From Chitinophagaceae bacterium (GTDB lineage Bacteria; Bacteroidota; Bacteroidia; Chitinophagales; Chitinophagaceae), in assembly GCA_004173355.1 (NCBI GenBank), contig SEAD01000004.1, forward strand, positions 16,524 through 80,523: 64,000 bases of DNA, read 5' to 3'. A program made the position numbers and the translations under genes. This document shows, one piece after another, positions 8,940-17,540 of this stretch. A model generated the notes under the pieces. That model ran no database searches. It was not told where the DNA came from and worked only from the letters and a program-made list of their open reading frames with translations. Numbering within the stretch: position 1 is the first letter of the stretch; the number at the start of each line of letters is the position of its first letter.

Positions 8940-10397
8940 ATGAAAAAATATTCAGTCAACCTCGTTTTTATAGCCTTCCTGCTGGCAGCGGCAACGGGTT
9001 GTAAAAAATATGTGGAGAACGGGATCAATGTCAATCCCAATGCATCCAGCCAGCCAACACTGAAAACCCTGTTACCGGCAATTGAGGATGCAACAGCCAC
9101 AAACCATTACAGTGTGGCGTTCACTACTTCGCTGTTTGCCCAGCAGATGGCAGCTTATACCTCGGCTGCGATCAATGACGACCGCCAGCAGAACGTGCGG
9201 ATGAGTGCATTCTACAACCTTTACCAGAACGGGATGACCAATGCAAAACTGCTGATCGACCTCGCCAATGCACAGGGGTCGAACCATTACGCAGCGATGG
9301 GCAAAGTACTGCTGGTATTCAACCTGATGCTTGCCACCGATGTGTACGGTGAAGTGCCTTTCAGCCAGGCTTTCCAGGCGCCCGCAATTATTTATCCTGC
9401 ATATGACCAGCAGGCGGATCTCTACCCGCTGATGCATACTTTCCTTGACGAAGCCATTGCGCAGGCAACTGCACCACTGACCGGGATTGTGACACCGGCC
9501 GGCGATGATCTTATTTTTGCGGGAGTGATGGCATCCTGGGTGGAAACGGCCTGGTTCCTGAAAGCGCGGCTGTATATGCATACCACTAAAAAAGGTGCAG
9601 CCACAGCGGCCAACAGTGCACTTACTGCACTGGCCAATGCATTCAAACCGGCTTCAAAGGATTTCCAGCTGGTGTACAATACGCGAAACCTGAATCCATG
9701 GAACGCAAATATTGCGAAACGATTCAAAACGGGTAACCTTTTCATGACTCCGTCAAAACGTTTTACTGATGTGATGAACGGCACGGCGTATCCCGGGCTC
9801 GTCGATCCGCGCATCAGCCGGATGATGGACAAAAAAGGGAATGCGAATTATGTCGGTATGCCAAACGGAACAGGGGCCGGCAACAACGTTGACCTCACGG
9901 AAGAGACTTACTATGGCAAGGATGTGACACCTTTATTCATGGCCACCTATTCCGAACAGAAACTGATGGAGGCCGAAGCCAGGTTCCTTGCCAATGGCGG
10001 TACGATAAGTACGGTTGGTTCTACCCAGGAAGCATACGATGCATACCTGGCGGGCATCGTGGCACATATGACCAAACTCGGTGTGGATGGGGCGGCACAG
10101 ACTGCTTATCTCTCCAATCCGCTGGTGGCGGTGACACCGGCCGGGCTTACCCTCGAGCTGATCATGAAAGAAAAACAGACTGCACTGTACCTGCATCCCG
10201 AAGCATGGGTGGATGTACGCAGGTATGATTACAACCCGGCCATCTTCCGGGGTATGGCATTACCGGCAAACCACTGGACGGATATGGGCGGACAATTCAT
10301 CCGTCGCTCCGGTCTTCCGGCTGATGAACTCAGCCGTAACCCGAATGCCGCCGCAACGGCGAAACCGACGTTTGAAAAAGTATGGTGGGACCAGTAA
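8940..10397 (+). CDS. SusD-like outer membrane lipoprotein (SusD_2-type)
   Basis: A 485-residue lipoprotein with signal peptide and lipobox ATGC (C21), starting 10 bp after susC. The body has the all-helical SusD fold pattern with early SLFAQQMAAYTS and late YLHPEAWVDVRRYDY, which resembles the SusD-like_2 branch often seen with non-glycan or peptide substrates rather than classical SusD. It would form the lid of the SusC channel and capture substrate at the cell surface. Pairing with the preceding susC gene is clear; ligand is unknown. Confidence 0.88.
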   Translation: MKKYSVNLVFIAFLLAAATGCKKYVENGINVNPNASSQPTLKTLLPAIEDATATNHYSVAFTTSLFAQQMAAYTSAAINDDRQQNVRMSAFYNLYQNGMTNAKLLIDLANAQGSNHYAAMGKVLLVFNLMLATDVYGEVPFSQAFQAPAIIYPAYDQQADLYPLMHTFLDEAIAQATAPLTGIVTPAGDDLIFAGVMASWVETAWFLKARLYMHTTKKGAATAANSALTALANAFKPASKDFQLVYNTRNLNPWNANIAKRFKTGNLFMTPSKRFTDVMNGTAYPGLVDPRISRMMDKKGNANYVGMPNGTGAGNNVDLTEETYYGKDVTPLFMATYSEQKLMEAEARFLANGGTISTVGSTQEAYDAYLAGIVAHMTKLGVDGAAQTAYLSNPLVAVTPAGLTLELIMKEKQTALYLHPEAWVDVRRYDYNPAIFRGMALPANHWTDMGGQFIRRSGLPADELSRNPNAAATAKPTFEKVWWDQ

Positions 10398-10423
10398 TCC
10401 ACTTCAAACCAAAAATATTCAAC

Positions 10424-10873
10424 ATGAAAAAATTAATGTTCGTCCTTCTATCCGCCGCCATACTGCTGGCCTGCACAAAGGAAAAAGATTTTATTGATGA
10501 CAACTCCGATCCAACCGGTGTGGGATATCGCCCGGTATCAACCAATACCCTGTATGATGTGGGGCGTACGGGTAACCCTGCGCTGAACAACGGTGTGTAT
10601 GCGGTTGGGGCCACGGCGAAAACGGAAATCCAGTTTTTCAGTGAAAGCCCGGTCCAGGAAATCAACCTGTATACAACCATCAGCGCGGTGCGCACCTTGG
10701 CACAGACTATCCCGTATGCACCGGCGTTCTCCAGTTTCAAGGGCGCCGATACCCTGCTGGTGAGTTATGTGGTGCCTACGTTACCATCCGGCACTTCCGT
10801 CAAACTGGACTATGAAATCAAAAACCAGAATACACTGACCCTCACCAAAACCGCTACCATCAAGGTGCAGTAA
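10424..10873 (+). CDS. Small lipoprotein of the first SusC/SusD operon, unknown function
   Basis: A 149-residue protein starting 26 bp after the SusD-like gene. The signal peptide ends in a lipobox (ILLAC, C17) followed by KEKDF, typical of surface-exposed Bacteroidota lipoproteins. The rest is predicted beta-rich, with phrases such as AKTEIQFFSESPVQEINLY and LPSGTSVKLDYEIKNQN suggesting an immunoglobulin-like or accessory binding domain. I do not recognise the family. Position suggests a surface accessory protein serving the same transporter, analogous to SusE/F. A perfect hairpin terminator 22 bp downstream closes the operon. Confidence 0.75.
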   Translation: MKKLMFVLLSAAILLACTKEKDFIDDNSDPTGVGYRPVSTNTLYDVGRTGNPALNNGVYAVGATAKTEIQFFSESPVQEINLYTTISAVRTLAQTIPYAPAFSSFKGADTLLVSYVVPTLPSGTSVKLDYEIKNQNTLTLTKTATIKVQ

Positions 10874-10895
10874 GGAAAGGCAGGAATTAATAGAT

Positions 10896-10927
10896 GGCCT
10901 TCCGGAGCTGATCCGGAAGGCCTTTTT
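10896..10927 (+). terminator. Intrinsic terminator of first SusC/SusD operon
   Basis: A perfect 11-bp stem (GGCCTTCCGGA / TCCGGAAGGCC), 5-base loop, then TTTTT. Confidence 0.9.
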
Positions 10928-11013
10928 GTGCTGTCTGCAAAGCATGCTGACAACAGCAGCGCCAGGAGAATGGTGCATTCGCAGGTCCTGACACGACGCT
11001 TTATCAAAAACCC

Positions 11014-11451
11014 TCAGCGACGGCTCCGGAAAAACTCCTTCATCAATGAGGCACATTCGGTTTCGAGGATACCGGACACCAGTTCCGAACGGGGATGGAA
11101 AGGCGAGTTAGTCCCGGTGGTTTTTTTATAACCGTTTTTTTCATCGGCTGCGCCGAAAACGATCCGGCCGAGTTTGCCCCAGTAAATAGCTCCTGCACAC
11201 ATCAGGCAGGGCTCAATTGTCACATAGAGGGTGGCTTCGGGGAGGTATTTACTGCCCAGGTGGTTAAACGCAGAAGTCAGCGCGATCATTTCCGCATGGG
11301 CTGTGGGGTCTTTCAGGCGCTCGGTCATATTCCGCCCGCGCGCAACCACCTGTTTATTGATAACGACTACGGCACCGATCGGGATTTCCTCCTCTTCAAA
11401 GGCCAGTTCCGCTTCTTTCAGAGCAAGGCGCATAAAATGTTCATCTGTCAT
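11014..11451 (-). CDS. tadA: tRNA-specific adenosine deaminase / nucleoside deaminase
   Basis: A 145-residue zinc deaminase. Zn ligands H52 and the catalytic E54 are in AHAEM, and the two cysteines C82 and C85 in PCLMC. TadA converts A34 to inosine in tRNA-Arg(ACG), which is essential for decoding; length and the C-terminal FFRSRR fit TadA better than guanine or cytosine deaminases. I start at the ATG encoding MTDEHFMRLAL; an in-frame ATG 48 bp upstream would add a poorly conserved segment, and a TAATTTC promoter-like box lies just before the chosen start. It converges on the first Sus operon. Confidence 0.9.
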   Translation of the reverse strand: MTDEHFMRLALKEAELAFEEEEIPIGAVVVINKQVVARGRNMTERLKDPTAHAEMIALTSAFNHLGSKYLPEATLYVTIEPCLMCAGAIYWGKLGRIVFGAADEKNGYKKTTGTNSPFHPRSELVSGILETECASLMKEFFRSRR

Positions 11452-11552
11452 CGGCCTGAAATTAGCGATTTTACCCTGACCGCTTTTCCATGATGGCATG
11501 ATATTTTGGAAGTTGACAGGGTAAGTACATTAATCATCTAAAAAATACTTTT

Positions 11553-11777
11553 ATGAGTAAATTACTAATAGGATTTTCCGTGGGACTGCTCACCGGGCTG
11601 CTCTTTGCCCCGGCAAAAGGTTCAGAAACACGCGATACCATTGCCCGCCGCGGCCGGGATATAAAGGATAAATTCAATGATCTCGTGGATACGTTCAGCG
11701 ACAAGATCGATGAACTGCAGACCGAGTCGGAAGTATATGCGGATCGCCAGAGGGCGCATATCCGTGCAGAGATTTAA
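11553..11777 (+). CDS. YtxH domain-containing protein
   Basis: A 74-residue protein with an N-terminal glycine-rich hydrophobic helix (LLIGFSVGLLTGLLFAPAKG), then a charged helix with RDTIARRGRDIKDKFNDLVD. This is the YtxH/Gvp-like small membrane-anchored family, widespread in Bacteroidota and often linked to envelope or general stress; the exact role is unknown. It stands alone and is followed by a hairpin terminator and a 14-bp tandem repeat. Confidence 0.82.
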   Translation: MSKLLIGFSVGLLTGLLFAPAKGSETRDTIARRGRDIKDKFNDLVDTFSDKIDELQTESEVYADRQRAHIRAEI

Positions 11778-11806
11778 CGTTCCCTGCTTTTATTGACATT
11801 GTGTTA

Positions 11807-11831
11807 AGACACCATAAGGGTGTCTTTTTTT
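11807..11831 (+). terminator. Intrinsic terminator of the YtxH gene
   Basis: Perfect 7-bp stem AGACACC / GGTGTCT, 5-base loop, then a run of seven T. Confidence 0.85.
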
Positions 11832-11846
11832 ATGTATTGCCGGTAA

Positions 11847-12013
11847 GGGGGACCTGGCAAGGGAGATACGGCGAAGGAGATCCGGCAAGGGAAATCCGTT
11901 ATGGGAGATCCGGCGAGGGAGATCTGTTAAGGGAGATCCGGTGAGGGAGATCCGTCAAGGGAAATCTGTTATGGGAGATCCGGCGCGGAGGTCCGTCAAT
12001 AGAGATCCTGCAT
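11847..12013. repeat. Tandem array of about 12 imperfect 14-bp units
   Basis: Twelve consecutive units close to GGGAGATCCGGCAA run head to tail without spacers. They vary mainly at positions 5-14 (for example GGGAAATCCGTTAT at 11889 and GGGAAATCTGTTAT at 11959). Units 3-5 and 8-10 resemble each other in order, hinting at an older 70-bp duplication. The array fills the gap between two converging genes, each with its own terminator. 14 is not a multiple of three, so it is not a coding repeat. Confidence 0.9.
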
Positions 12014-12040
12014 AAAAAAGCCCCTGGTTAACAGGGGCTT
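12014..12040 (-). terminator. Intrinsic terminator of the minus-strand 111-residue protein gene
   Basis: Perfect 9-bp stem AAGCCCCTG / CAGGGGCTT with a 5-base loop; on the minus strand it is followed by TTTTTTAT. Confidence 0.85.
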
Positions 12041-12085
12041 TCAGCCTTGGAAAGGCGATATAGTGACAATGTAAAAAAAGGCTGC

Positions 12086-12421
12086 TTACAGGATCAGGAT
12101 CAGCAACAGGATGATGATAATGATCGCACCAACTGAGAGGTATACACCGCCGCGCATTGCTTTGGCTTCCCTGTTCATTTCCTTCAGTTCCTTCTTCATC
12201 GATTTCCTTTCTGACCTGGTCAGCGTCGACTTGTCGGTCGCCTTGATCTCTTCAGCGCGGAGGCGGATCACTTCGAGGCGGGCAGCTTTCTGCTCATCGC
12301 TCATCGTGTTGGTTGTTTTTGCCTTGCCCTTGAAAATCGGGTCAATGACCGATGCGTGCGAACTGACAACGGTCAGTGTGAGAAGGAGGCTTAAGAATGC
12401 TACACTCAGTTTTGCTTTCAT
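12086..12421 (-). CDS. Small secreted/membrane protein of unknown function
   Basis: A 111-residue protein with a signal peptide (about residues 1-23, SHAS), a strongly charged central helix (MSDEQKAARLEVIRLRAEEI through KKELKEMNREAKAM, probable coiled coil), and a C-terminal hydrophobic segment of isoleucine and leucine (about residues 93-111) that runs to the last residue. The layout predicts a periplasmic helix tethered at its C-terminus. Proteins of this shape are frequent in Chitinophagaceae, but I know no assigned role. It has its own terminator. Confidence 0.72.
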   Translation of the reverse strand: MKAKLSVAFLSLLLTLTVVSSHASVIDPIFKGKAKTTNTMSDEQKAARLEVIRLRAEEIKATDKSTLTRSERKSMKKELKEMNREAKAMRGGVYLSVGAIIIIILLLILIL

Positions 12422-12595
12422 GATGTTGTATTTAGATTAACTGAATTTACAAAAACTTATCCATTAGAGAAAACCCGCTGCTGACGTGCATGGATAAGTC
12501 AGCACTCCCGGAAAGTGGGGTTTAAATTCCTCATTTCTGTCCGGCCGGGTTAAACGACACGAATGGATTAAATTGGAAGTGCTTAAACTAACGAT

Positions 12596-13972
12596 ATGGA
12601 AGACCTTCACGCGCAGCTGGCTGCCTGCCGCCAATTTTACCGGTCCGGCGTTACCCGTCCGTATGAATACCGGATTGACCAGCTGAAACGATTGCGCAAG
12701 TCATTACTGGATCACGAAGAACAGATTTACGCAGCCCTTCACAGCGACCTCCGGAAAGGCAAAGAAGAGGTATGGGTGACCGAGACCGGGTTTACGCTGA
12801 CCGGGCTGAACCATACTATCCGTCACCTGAAAAAATGGATGAAACCCGTCCGCAAGACAACCAACCTGCTCAATCTCCCTTCCCGCAGCCATGTGTATCG
12901 TGAGCCACTGGGTACTGTACTGATTATTTCACCATGGAATTATCCGCTGCAGTTGCTGCTCACCCCGCTCGCCGGTGCGCTTGCCGCGGGTAATACAGTG
13001 GTGCTCAAACCCAGCGAATTTGCACCGGCTACCAGTGCGGTCATGCGATCGGTTATCGGTGCCGCCTTCCGTCCGGAAGAAGTGCTCTTCGTTGAAGGTG
13101 ATGGCGCAACGGTTATCCCGGCCATGCTCGATCAATTTGTATTCGATCATATTTTTTATACCGGCAGTACCGCGGTCGGCAGGATCATTTACCAGGCGGC
13201 GGCAAAAAACCTGGTACCCGTCACGCTCGAGCTGGGTGGTAAGAGTCCCTGCTTGATCGAGGAAGATGCTGATATCAGCGTAGCGGCAAAACGGATCATG
13301 ATGACCAAGTTTTCCAACGCAGGGCAGATGTGTGTGGCCCCGGATTATGTGCTGGTGCATCATTCGAGGATGGACGCATTTGTGGACGCCTGTAAAAAAG
13401 CGCTGCTGCAGTTTTTTGGCAATGATGCTGCCGCGAGTGCTGAATACGGACGGATTATCAACCACCGTCAGTTTGACCGGCTGGCTGCATACCTCCCCGA
13501 AGGCAGGGTGCTGGCCGGGGGACACACGGACCGTGCGCAATTGTATATCGCGCCAACCCTGCTGACGGATATCCGGCCGGATGCGAAGCTGATGCAGGAA
13601 GAGATTTTTGGTCCCCTGCTGCCGTTGATCCCATTTTCCCGGAGGGAGGAAGCCGAAGCGATCATTGACCTGCATCCCAATCCGCTTGCTTTCTACCTGT
13701 TCACGTCTTCTTCCGCAAGTGAAAAATACTGGATCGGGAAACTGCCATTCGGCGGTGGTTGTGTCAACAATGCCGCGCTGCACCTGACCAACCAGCGGTT
13801 GCCATTCGGTGGCCGTGGCGCCAGCGGGATCGGACGTTACCATGGTCCGTACTCCTTCCTTACATTTACCCACGAGAAGGCAGTGATGAAAACACCGACC
13901 TGGTTTGACCCCGCGATAAAATACCCTCCGTTCGCGGGGAAGCTGAATTTGTTCAGGCGTTTGATCCGCTAA
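12596..13972 (+). CDS. Aldehyde dehydrogenase family protein (class 3-like)
   Basis: A 458-residue NAD(P)-dependent enzyme oxidising aldehydes to acids. The general base E212 (LELGGKSPC) and catalytic nucleophile C246 (NAGQMC) are both present, as are the cofactor loop YTGSTAVG and the early IISPWNYPLQ motif. The short length (~460) and a C-terminal extension with hydrophobic and basic residues resemble the class 3 / fatty-aldehyde branch. No signal peptide. It is followed 28 bp later by a glutathione peroxidase gene on the same strand, so the pair may handle lipid-peroxidation products; that link is inference. Confidence 0.92.
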   Translation: MEDLHAQLAACRQFYRSGVTRPYEYRIDQLKRLRKSLLDHEEQIYAALHSDLRKGKEEVWVTETGFTLTGLNHTIRHLKKWMKPVRKTTNLLNLPSRSHVYREPLGTVLIISPWNYPLQLLLTPLAGALAAGNTVVLKPSEFAPATSAVMRSVIGAAFRPEEVLFVEGDGATVIPAMLDQFVFDHIFYTGSTAVGRIIYQAAAKNLVPVTLELGGKSPCLIEEDADISVAAKRIMMTKFSNAGQMCVAPDYVLVHHSRMDAFVDACKKALLQFFGNDAAASAEYGRIINHRQFDRLAAYLPEGRVLAGGHTDRAQLYIAPTLLTDIRPDAKLMQEEIFGPLLPLIPFSRREEAEAIIDLHPNPLAFYLFTSSSASEKYWIGKLPFGGGCVNNAALHLTNQRLPFGGRGASGIGRYHGPYSFLTFTHEKAVMKTPTWFDPAIKYPPFAGKLNLFRRLIR

Positions 13973-14000
13973 ACGTAATTTCGTTTTTTAAAATACAGGC

Positions 14001-14597
14001 ATGGATACCAGGCAGAAAATAATGAAAGCACTTTATCCTGTCGTGATGTTTGTAAGCAGGTTAACCGGTAAAAATTTCAGGACCATGGAAAATGATAATG
14101 GCGCAACAGCAGGTAGTTCATTGTATAATTTATCCGTGCAACTCAATGACGGATCGGAACTGAGGCTGGAAAAATTACAGGGTAAAAAAATCCTGCTGGT
14201 CAATACCGCCAGCAACTGCGGTTATACCGGTCAGTACGATGAGCTGCAGAAACTGTACAAACAATTTGAAAGCAGCCTTGTGATCATTGCCTTTCCTGCC
14301 AACGATTTCAAGGAACAGGAGAAAGGGGATGATGCACAGATCGCGGAATTCTGCCGGGTCAACTACGGGGTTACATTCCCGCTTGCGAAAAAAAGTACAG
14401 TGATCCGCTCGCCAAAGCAGAACGCGATATTCCAATGGCTGAGTACTGCCGGACTGAATGGGTGGAACAACCAGGAACCAACCTGGAATTTTTCAAAATA
14501 CCTCGTGGACGAGAACGGCACTCTGGTGAAATATTTTGACCCGGGGGTATCTCCCTTGTCGAAAGAAGTAGTGCAGGCCATCGCCCAGCCCCTTTAA
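14001..14597 (+). CDS. Glutathione peroxidase-family thiol peroxidase
   Basis: A 198-residue peroxidase that reduces hydroperoxides. The catalytic residue is C73 in NTASNCGYTGQY (cysteine, not selenocysteine), with Q108 and the W/N pair in PTWNFSKYLVD completing the catalytic tetrad. Bacterial Cys-Gpx usually depend on thioredoxin. The N-terminus has about 30 extra residues with a hydrophobic stretch (MKALYPVVMFVSRL), either a membrane anchor or an over-long start; ATG 14085 (MENDNG) would give a standard-length enzyme. The stop overlaps that of the converging MutS-like gene by 4 bp (TTAA). Confidence 0.9.
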   Translation: MDTRQKIMKALYPVVMFVSRLTGKNFRTMENDNGATAGSSLYNLSVQLNDGSELRLEKLQGKKILLVNTASNCGYTGQYDELQKLYKQFESSLVIIAFPANDFKEQEKGDDAQIAEFCRVNYGVTFPLAKKSTVIRSPKQNAIFQWLSTAGLNGWNNQEPTWNFSKYLVDENGTLVKYFDPGVSPLSKEVVQAIAQPL

Positions 14598-16393
14598 TCA
14601 ATCACTCCCATTTTTTTCATCAGGAAGGATGCGCTGAGGCGTGAACATACACCGGGTTTGAGTTTGTAGTCAAACAGCAGTTCGTCGTTCACGATCTCCG
14701 ATTCAAAACACTGGTTGCCGATATAGCCGGGGTATACCCCCTTGAGTTCGGACACGGTGAGGTCATGCGTGGCGATGATACCGGTTGCTTTTGCTTCCAC
14801 CAGTTTATTGATCAGCCCGATAGTGCCGCTATGTTTATCATTGCTGTTGGTTCCCCGGAGGATTTCATCCAGGATCACAAATGTCTTTTTCCCTTCTTCC
14901 AGTTCGGTGATGATTGCCCGCAGGCGTTTCAGTTCCGCGTAAAAAAACGATTCGCTGTCCTGCAATGAATCGGTGATACGCATGCTGACATGTACGCTGT
15001 AGGGATAAAAGGCCAGTTCGCCGGCACAGACCCTGCTTCCCGCGCGGGCCAGTACGAGATTGATCCCGACTGTGCGGAGGAATGTGCTTTTACCCGACAT
15101 GTTTGAACCGGTCAGTATAACAAAACGTTCATCGTGGAAAGAAAGGCTGTTATAAATCCTTTTCCCGGGTGCGATCAGCGGATGACCCATCTCCCGGCAT
15201 TCGAGCGTTTCGGTAGCGGACAGCGAAGGGATGCAGAAATCGGGATTGTTGAAGGAGAGATTGGCAAAGCTGTTCAGCGCTTCCACTTCACCCAGCAGTT
15301 CGAGCCACTGGTATACATTCCCGCCCTCCCGCGCTTTCCATTTTTCCAGGAAAAAAAGAATATGTACATGGAAGAGGAAAAGACCATTGAGCAACATACT
15401 CACCACAAGGTTGACGATCGTTTCGAGGTAATTGAACAGTGAAGCAAGCTGGCCGAGTGAGGCCGATGCGGTGCGTCCGTTTGCTGATGAAAGGTCACGT
15501 TGCAGGCGCTGCAGCAGGGGTGAATCAAACTTCTCATTTTCCACCTGGCTAAGCTGTCCGCTGTATTGCTGCAGGATATTATTAACCGAAGTGGACACGG
15601 AAAGGTGTCGGCTGATTTTACCGCCAAAGGCCGCAGCTGCCGCGAGGTTCAGCACAAAGAGGGTGTAGAAATTATTGAGCGACCGGTCTGTTTCCGTCAG
15701 CAGGTAATGGGTTAAAAAACCCAGTGTGGCGACCGGCAGCAGCCAGAGCAGGTAATACAACGTTTTGTTGGTGAAGGATGCGGGTGATTTCAGCCAGGCG
15801 TCGAGTTGTTTCATTTCGCGGGTGCGGGTATCGAGCAGCAGGCCATGTCCCTGCAGGTGTTGCCTGAACTGCAGTTTACCTTTCAATTCTTCAATGGCTT
15901 CCTGCCGTTCGCTGATAGCACTGGTGCCTGGACTTAACAGGGAGGTGGCGAGGGCCTGTTTCCCGAACGAAGTGCTGCAACGGTTCAGATAAGGAAAAAG
16001 ACCTGCATCCCCGAAGAGATCGAGGTCATAGGAGTAGTTGTGATGCGGATCTGTATACTCTTTGCCGGCAGCATAGTTTGAATTGCCTGTTTCGAGGAAA
16101 CGGATTTCATCGAGGTTGATTTTCACCAATGCCTGGTAAAAACCGGTCTGGCGCTGGAGCCGGTCGTACAACCGGATCAGGAACACAAATCCACCAAGCA
16201 GCACAAGTGTGGCCAGGATAAGCAGTGTGTGACCCGTCACGAAGGAGCGGTATCCGAGGTAAATAAACAGGACGAATAAAACGAGCCGGAACAAGCTCAG
16301 CCATCCAAGCCGTGTTTTGAGTGAAGACGCGCGCAGGCGGTAGTTGCCGGCCAGCGAAGTGTAGGCCTGTATGGCCGCATCCTGTGTGTTCAT
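14594..16393 (-). CDS. MutS-family ATPase with transmembrane segments
   Basis: A 599-residue protein. The C-terminal third is a MutS-type ABC ATPase: Walker A GSNMSGKST at 429-437, Walker B VILDEILRGTNSND, and the ATHD switch. The N-terminal mismatch-recognition and connector domains of MutS are absent. Instead there are hydrophobic segments around residues 33-50, 55-75, 212-260 and 322-348 that look membrane-spanning, with a lever-like helical region between. It is thus unlikely to be a canonical mismatch-repair protein; Bacteroidota carry many such proteins of unknown role. It follows dusB by 9 bp on the same strand, probably in one operon, and converges with the peroxidase gene. Confidence 0.85.
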   Translation of the reverse strand: MNTQDAAIQAYTSLAGNYRLRASSLKTRLGWLSLFRLVLFVLFIYLGYRSFVTGHTLLILATLVLLGGFVFLIRLYDRLQRQTGFYQALVKINLDEIRFLETGNSNYAAGKEYTDPHHNYSYDLDLFGDAGLFPYLNRCSTSFGKQALATSLLSPGTSAISERQEAIEELKGKLQFRQHLQGHGLLLDTRTREMKQLDAWLKSPASFTNKTLYYLLWLLPVATLGFLTHYLLTETDRSLNNFYTLFVLNLAAAAAFGGKISRHLSVSTSVNNILQQYSGQLSQVENEKFDSPLLQRLQRDLSSANGRTASASLGQLASLFNYLETIVNLVVSMLLNGLFLFHVHILFFLEKWKAREGGNVYQWLELLGEVEALNSFANLSFNNPDFCIPSLSATETLECREMGHPLIAPGKRIYNSLSFHDERFVILTGSNMSGKSTFLRTVGINLVLARAGSRVCAGELAFYPYSVHVSMRITDSLQDSESFFYAELKRLRAIITELEEGKKTFVILDEILRGTNSNDKHSGTIGLINKLVEAKATGIIATHDLTVSELKGVYPGYIGNQCFESEIVNDELLFDYKLKPGVCSRLSASFLMKKMGVID

Positions 16394-16402
16394 GTAATCA
16401 GC

Positions 16403-17443
16403 TTAGTCGACCGGGCAATTCTCGTGGTAATTGATCAGTTCGATCGGGGTTTTTTCAAAACTATAGCCTTCGTAACGGACAATGATTTCATCCAGCACCG
16501 AATTGATTTCCTCTTCGGTGTTGAGGGTGACCAGGCGTGCCCGGTATTCCTTGATATTCGGGAGCCCTTTCAGGTAATTGGCATAGTGGCGGCGCATTTC
16601 GAGGATACCCACGATCGGGCCTTTCCATTCCACGCTTTTGTGCAGGTGTTTGCGCGCCACACCCACCCGCTCTTCTATACCTGGTGAGCCAAGGTGTTCA
16701 CCGGTTGCCAGGAAATGTTTGATCTCGTCGAAGATCCAGGGATAACCGATTGCTGCACGGCCGATCATGATCCCGTCCACGCCATAGCGGTTCTTGTACT
16801 CAAGTGCTTTTTCTGCAGAGTCGATATCGCCATTCCCGAAGATGGGGATTTTGATGCGTGGATTGTTTTTGACCTTGCCGATGAGGGTCCAGTCAGCCGA
16901 ACCCTTATACATCTGCGTGCGCGTGCGGCCGTGGATAGCCAGTGCCTGGATGCCCACATCCTGGAGACGTTCGGCCACTTCTTCAATATTCCGGGTATTG
17001 TCATCCCAGCCGAGGCGGGTCTTGACGGTCACCGGAAGGCTGGTTGATTTTACCACGGCAGAAGTCAGGCGGACCATCAGGTCAATATCTTTCAGCACCC
17101 CTGCACCCGCACCTTTCAGGGCAACTTTTTTTACCGGGCAGCCAAAGTTGATATCGAGCAGGTCGGGGTTGGTCACCTCCACGATTTTCGCTGCGAGCGA
17201 GAGGCTTTCCTCATCACCCCCGAAGATCTGGATCCCAACGGGGCGTTCGTAATCAAAGATGTCGAGCTTTTTGCGGCTCTTGATCGCATCGCGGATCAGC
17301 CCTTCCGATGAAATGAATTCCGTATACATCAGGTCGGCGCCCTTATCCTTACACACCGCCCGGAATGGCGGGTCACTCACATCCTCCATGGGGGCGAGCA
17401 GAAGTGGGAATTCCGGGAGTTCAATTTTACCTATCCTGACCAT
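16403..17443 (-). CDS. dusB: tRNA-dihydrouridine synthase, DusB-type
   Basis: A 346-residue flavoenzyme that reduces specific uridines in the tRNA D-loop to dihydrouridine. The FMN barrel motifs are visible: APMEDVSDPPFRAVCK near the start, the DINFGCPVKKV segment with the active-site cysteine, IHGRTRTQMYKGSADW, and GDIDSAEKAL plus GIMIGRAAIG for phosphate binding. The frame is open upstream to 17911, but that stretch is antisense to the CPBP protease gene and not conserved, so I start at ATG 17443. It precedes the membrane MutS-like gene by 9 bp. Confidence 0.94.
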   Translation of the reverse strand: MVRIGKIELPEFPLLLAPMEDVSDPPFRAVCKDKGADLMYTEFISSEGLIRDAIKSRKKLDIFDYERPVGIQIFGGDEESLSLAAKIVEVTNPDLLDINFGCPVKKVALKGAGAGVLKDIDLMVRLTSAVVKSTSLPVTVKTRLGWDDNTRNIEEVAERLQDVGIQALAIHGRTRTQMYKGSADWTLIGKVKNNPRIKIPIFGNGDIDSAEKALEYKNRYGVDGIMIGRAAIGYPWIFDEIKHFLATGEHLGSPGIEERVGVARKHLHKSVEWKGPIVGILEMRRHYANYLKGLPNIKEYRARLVTLNTEEEINSVLDEIIVRYEGYSFEKTPIELINYHENCPVD

Positions 17444-17540
17444 AACGAATTTAGTTTTTACCGGTTTTCTTTTGTTTGCACCGGGAAGCATTCTGCTTAT
17501 CTTGCAGCCTGCAAATTTACAGTATAATCGCCGGAAATCT

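Noticed and set aside
11847..12013. 14-bp array considered as a CRISPR
   Set aside because: Units are 14 bp, contiguous, and imperfect, with no unique spacers; no cas genes nearby.
12929..13873. 314-codon minus-strand frame inside the aldehyde dehydrogenase gene
   Set aside because: Entirely covered by a forward gene with intact catalytic residues; no domain seen on the reverse strand.
14594..16393. Annotation as a genuine mismatch-repair mutS
   Set aside because: The N-terminal mismatch-binding domain with the Phe-x-Glu motif is missing and membrane-like helices occupy its place.
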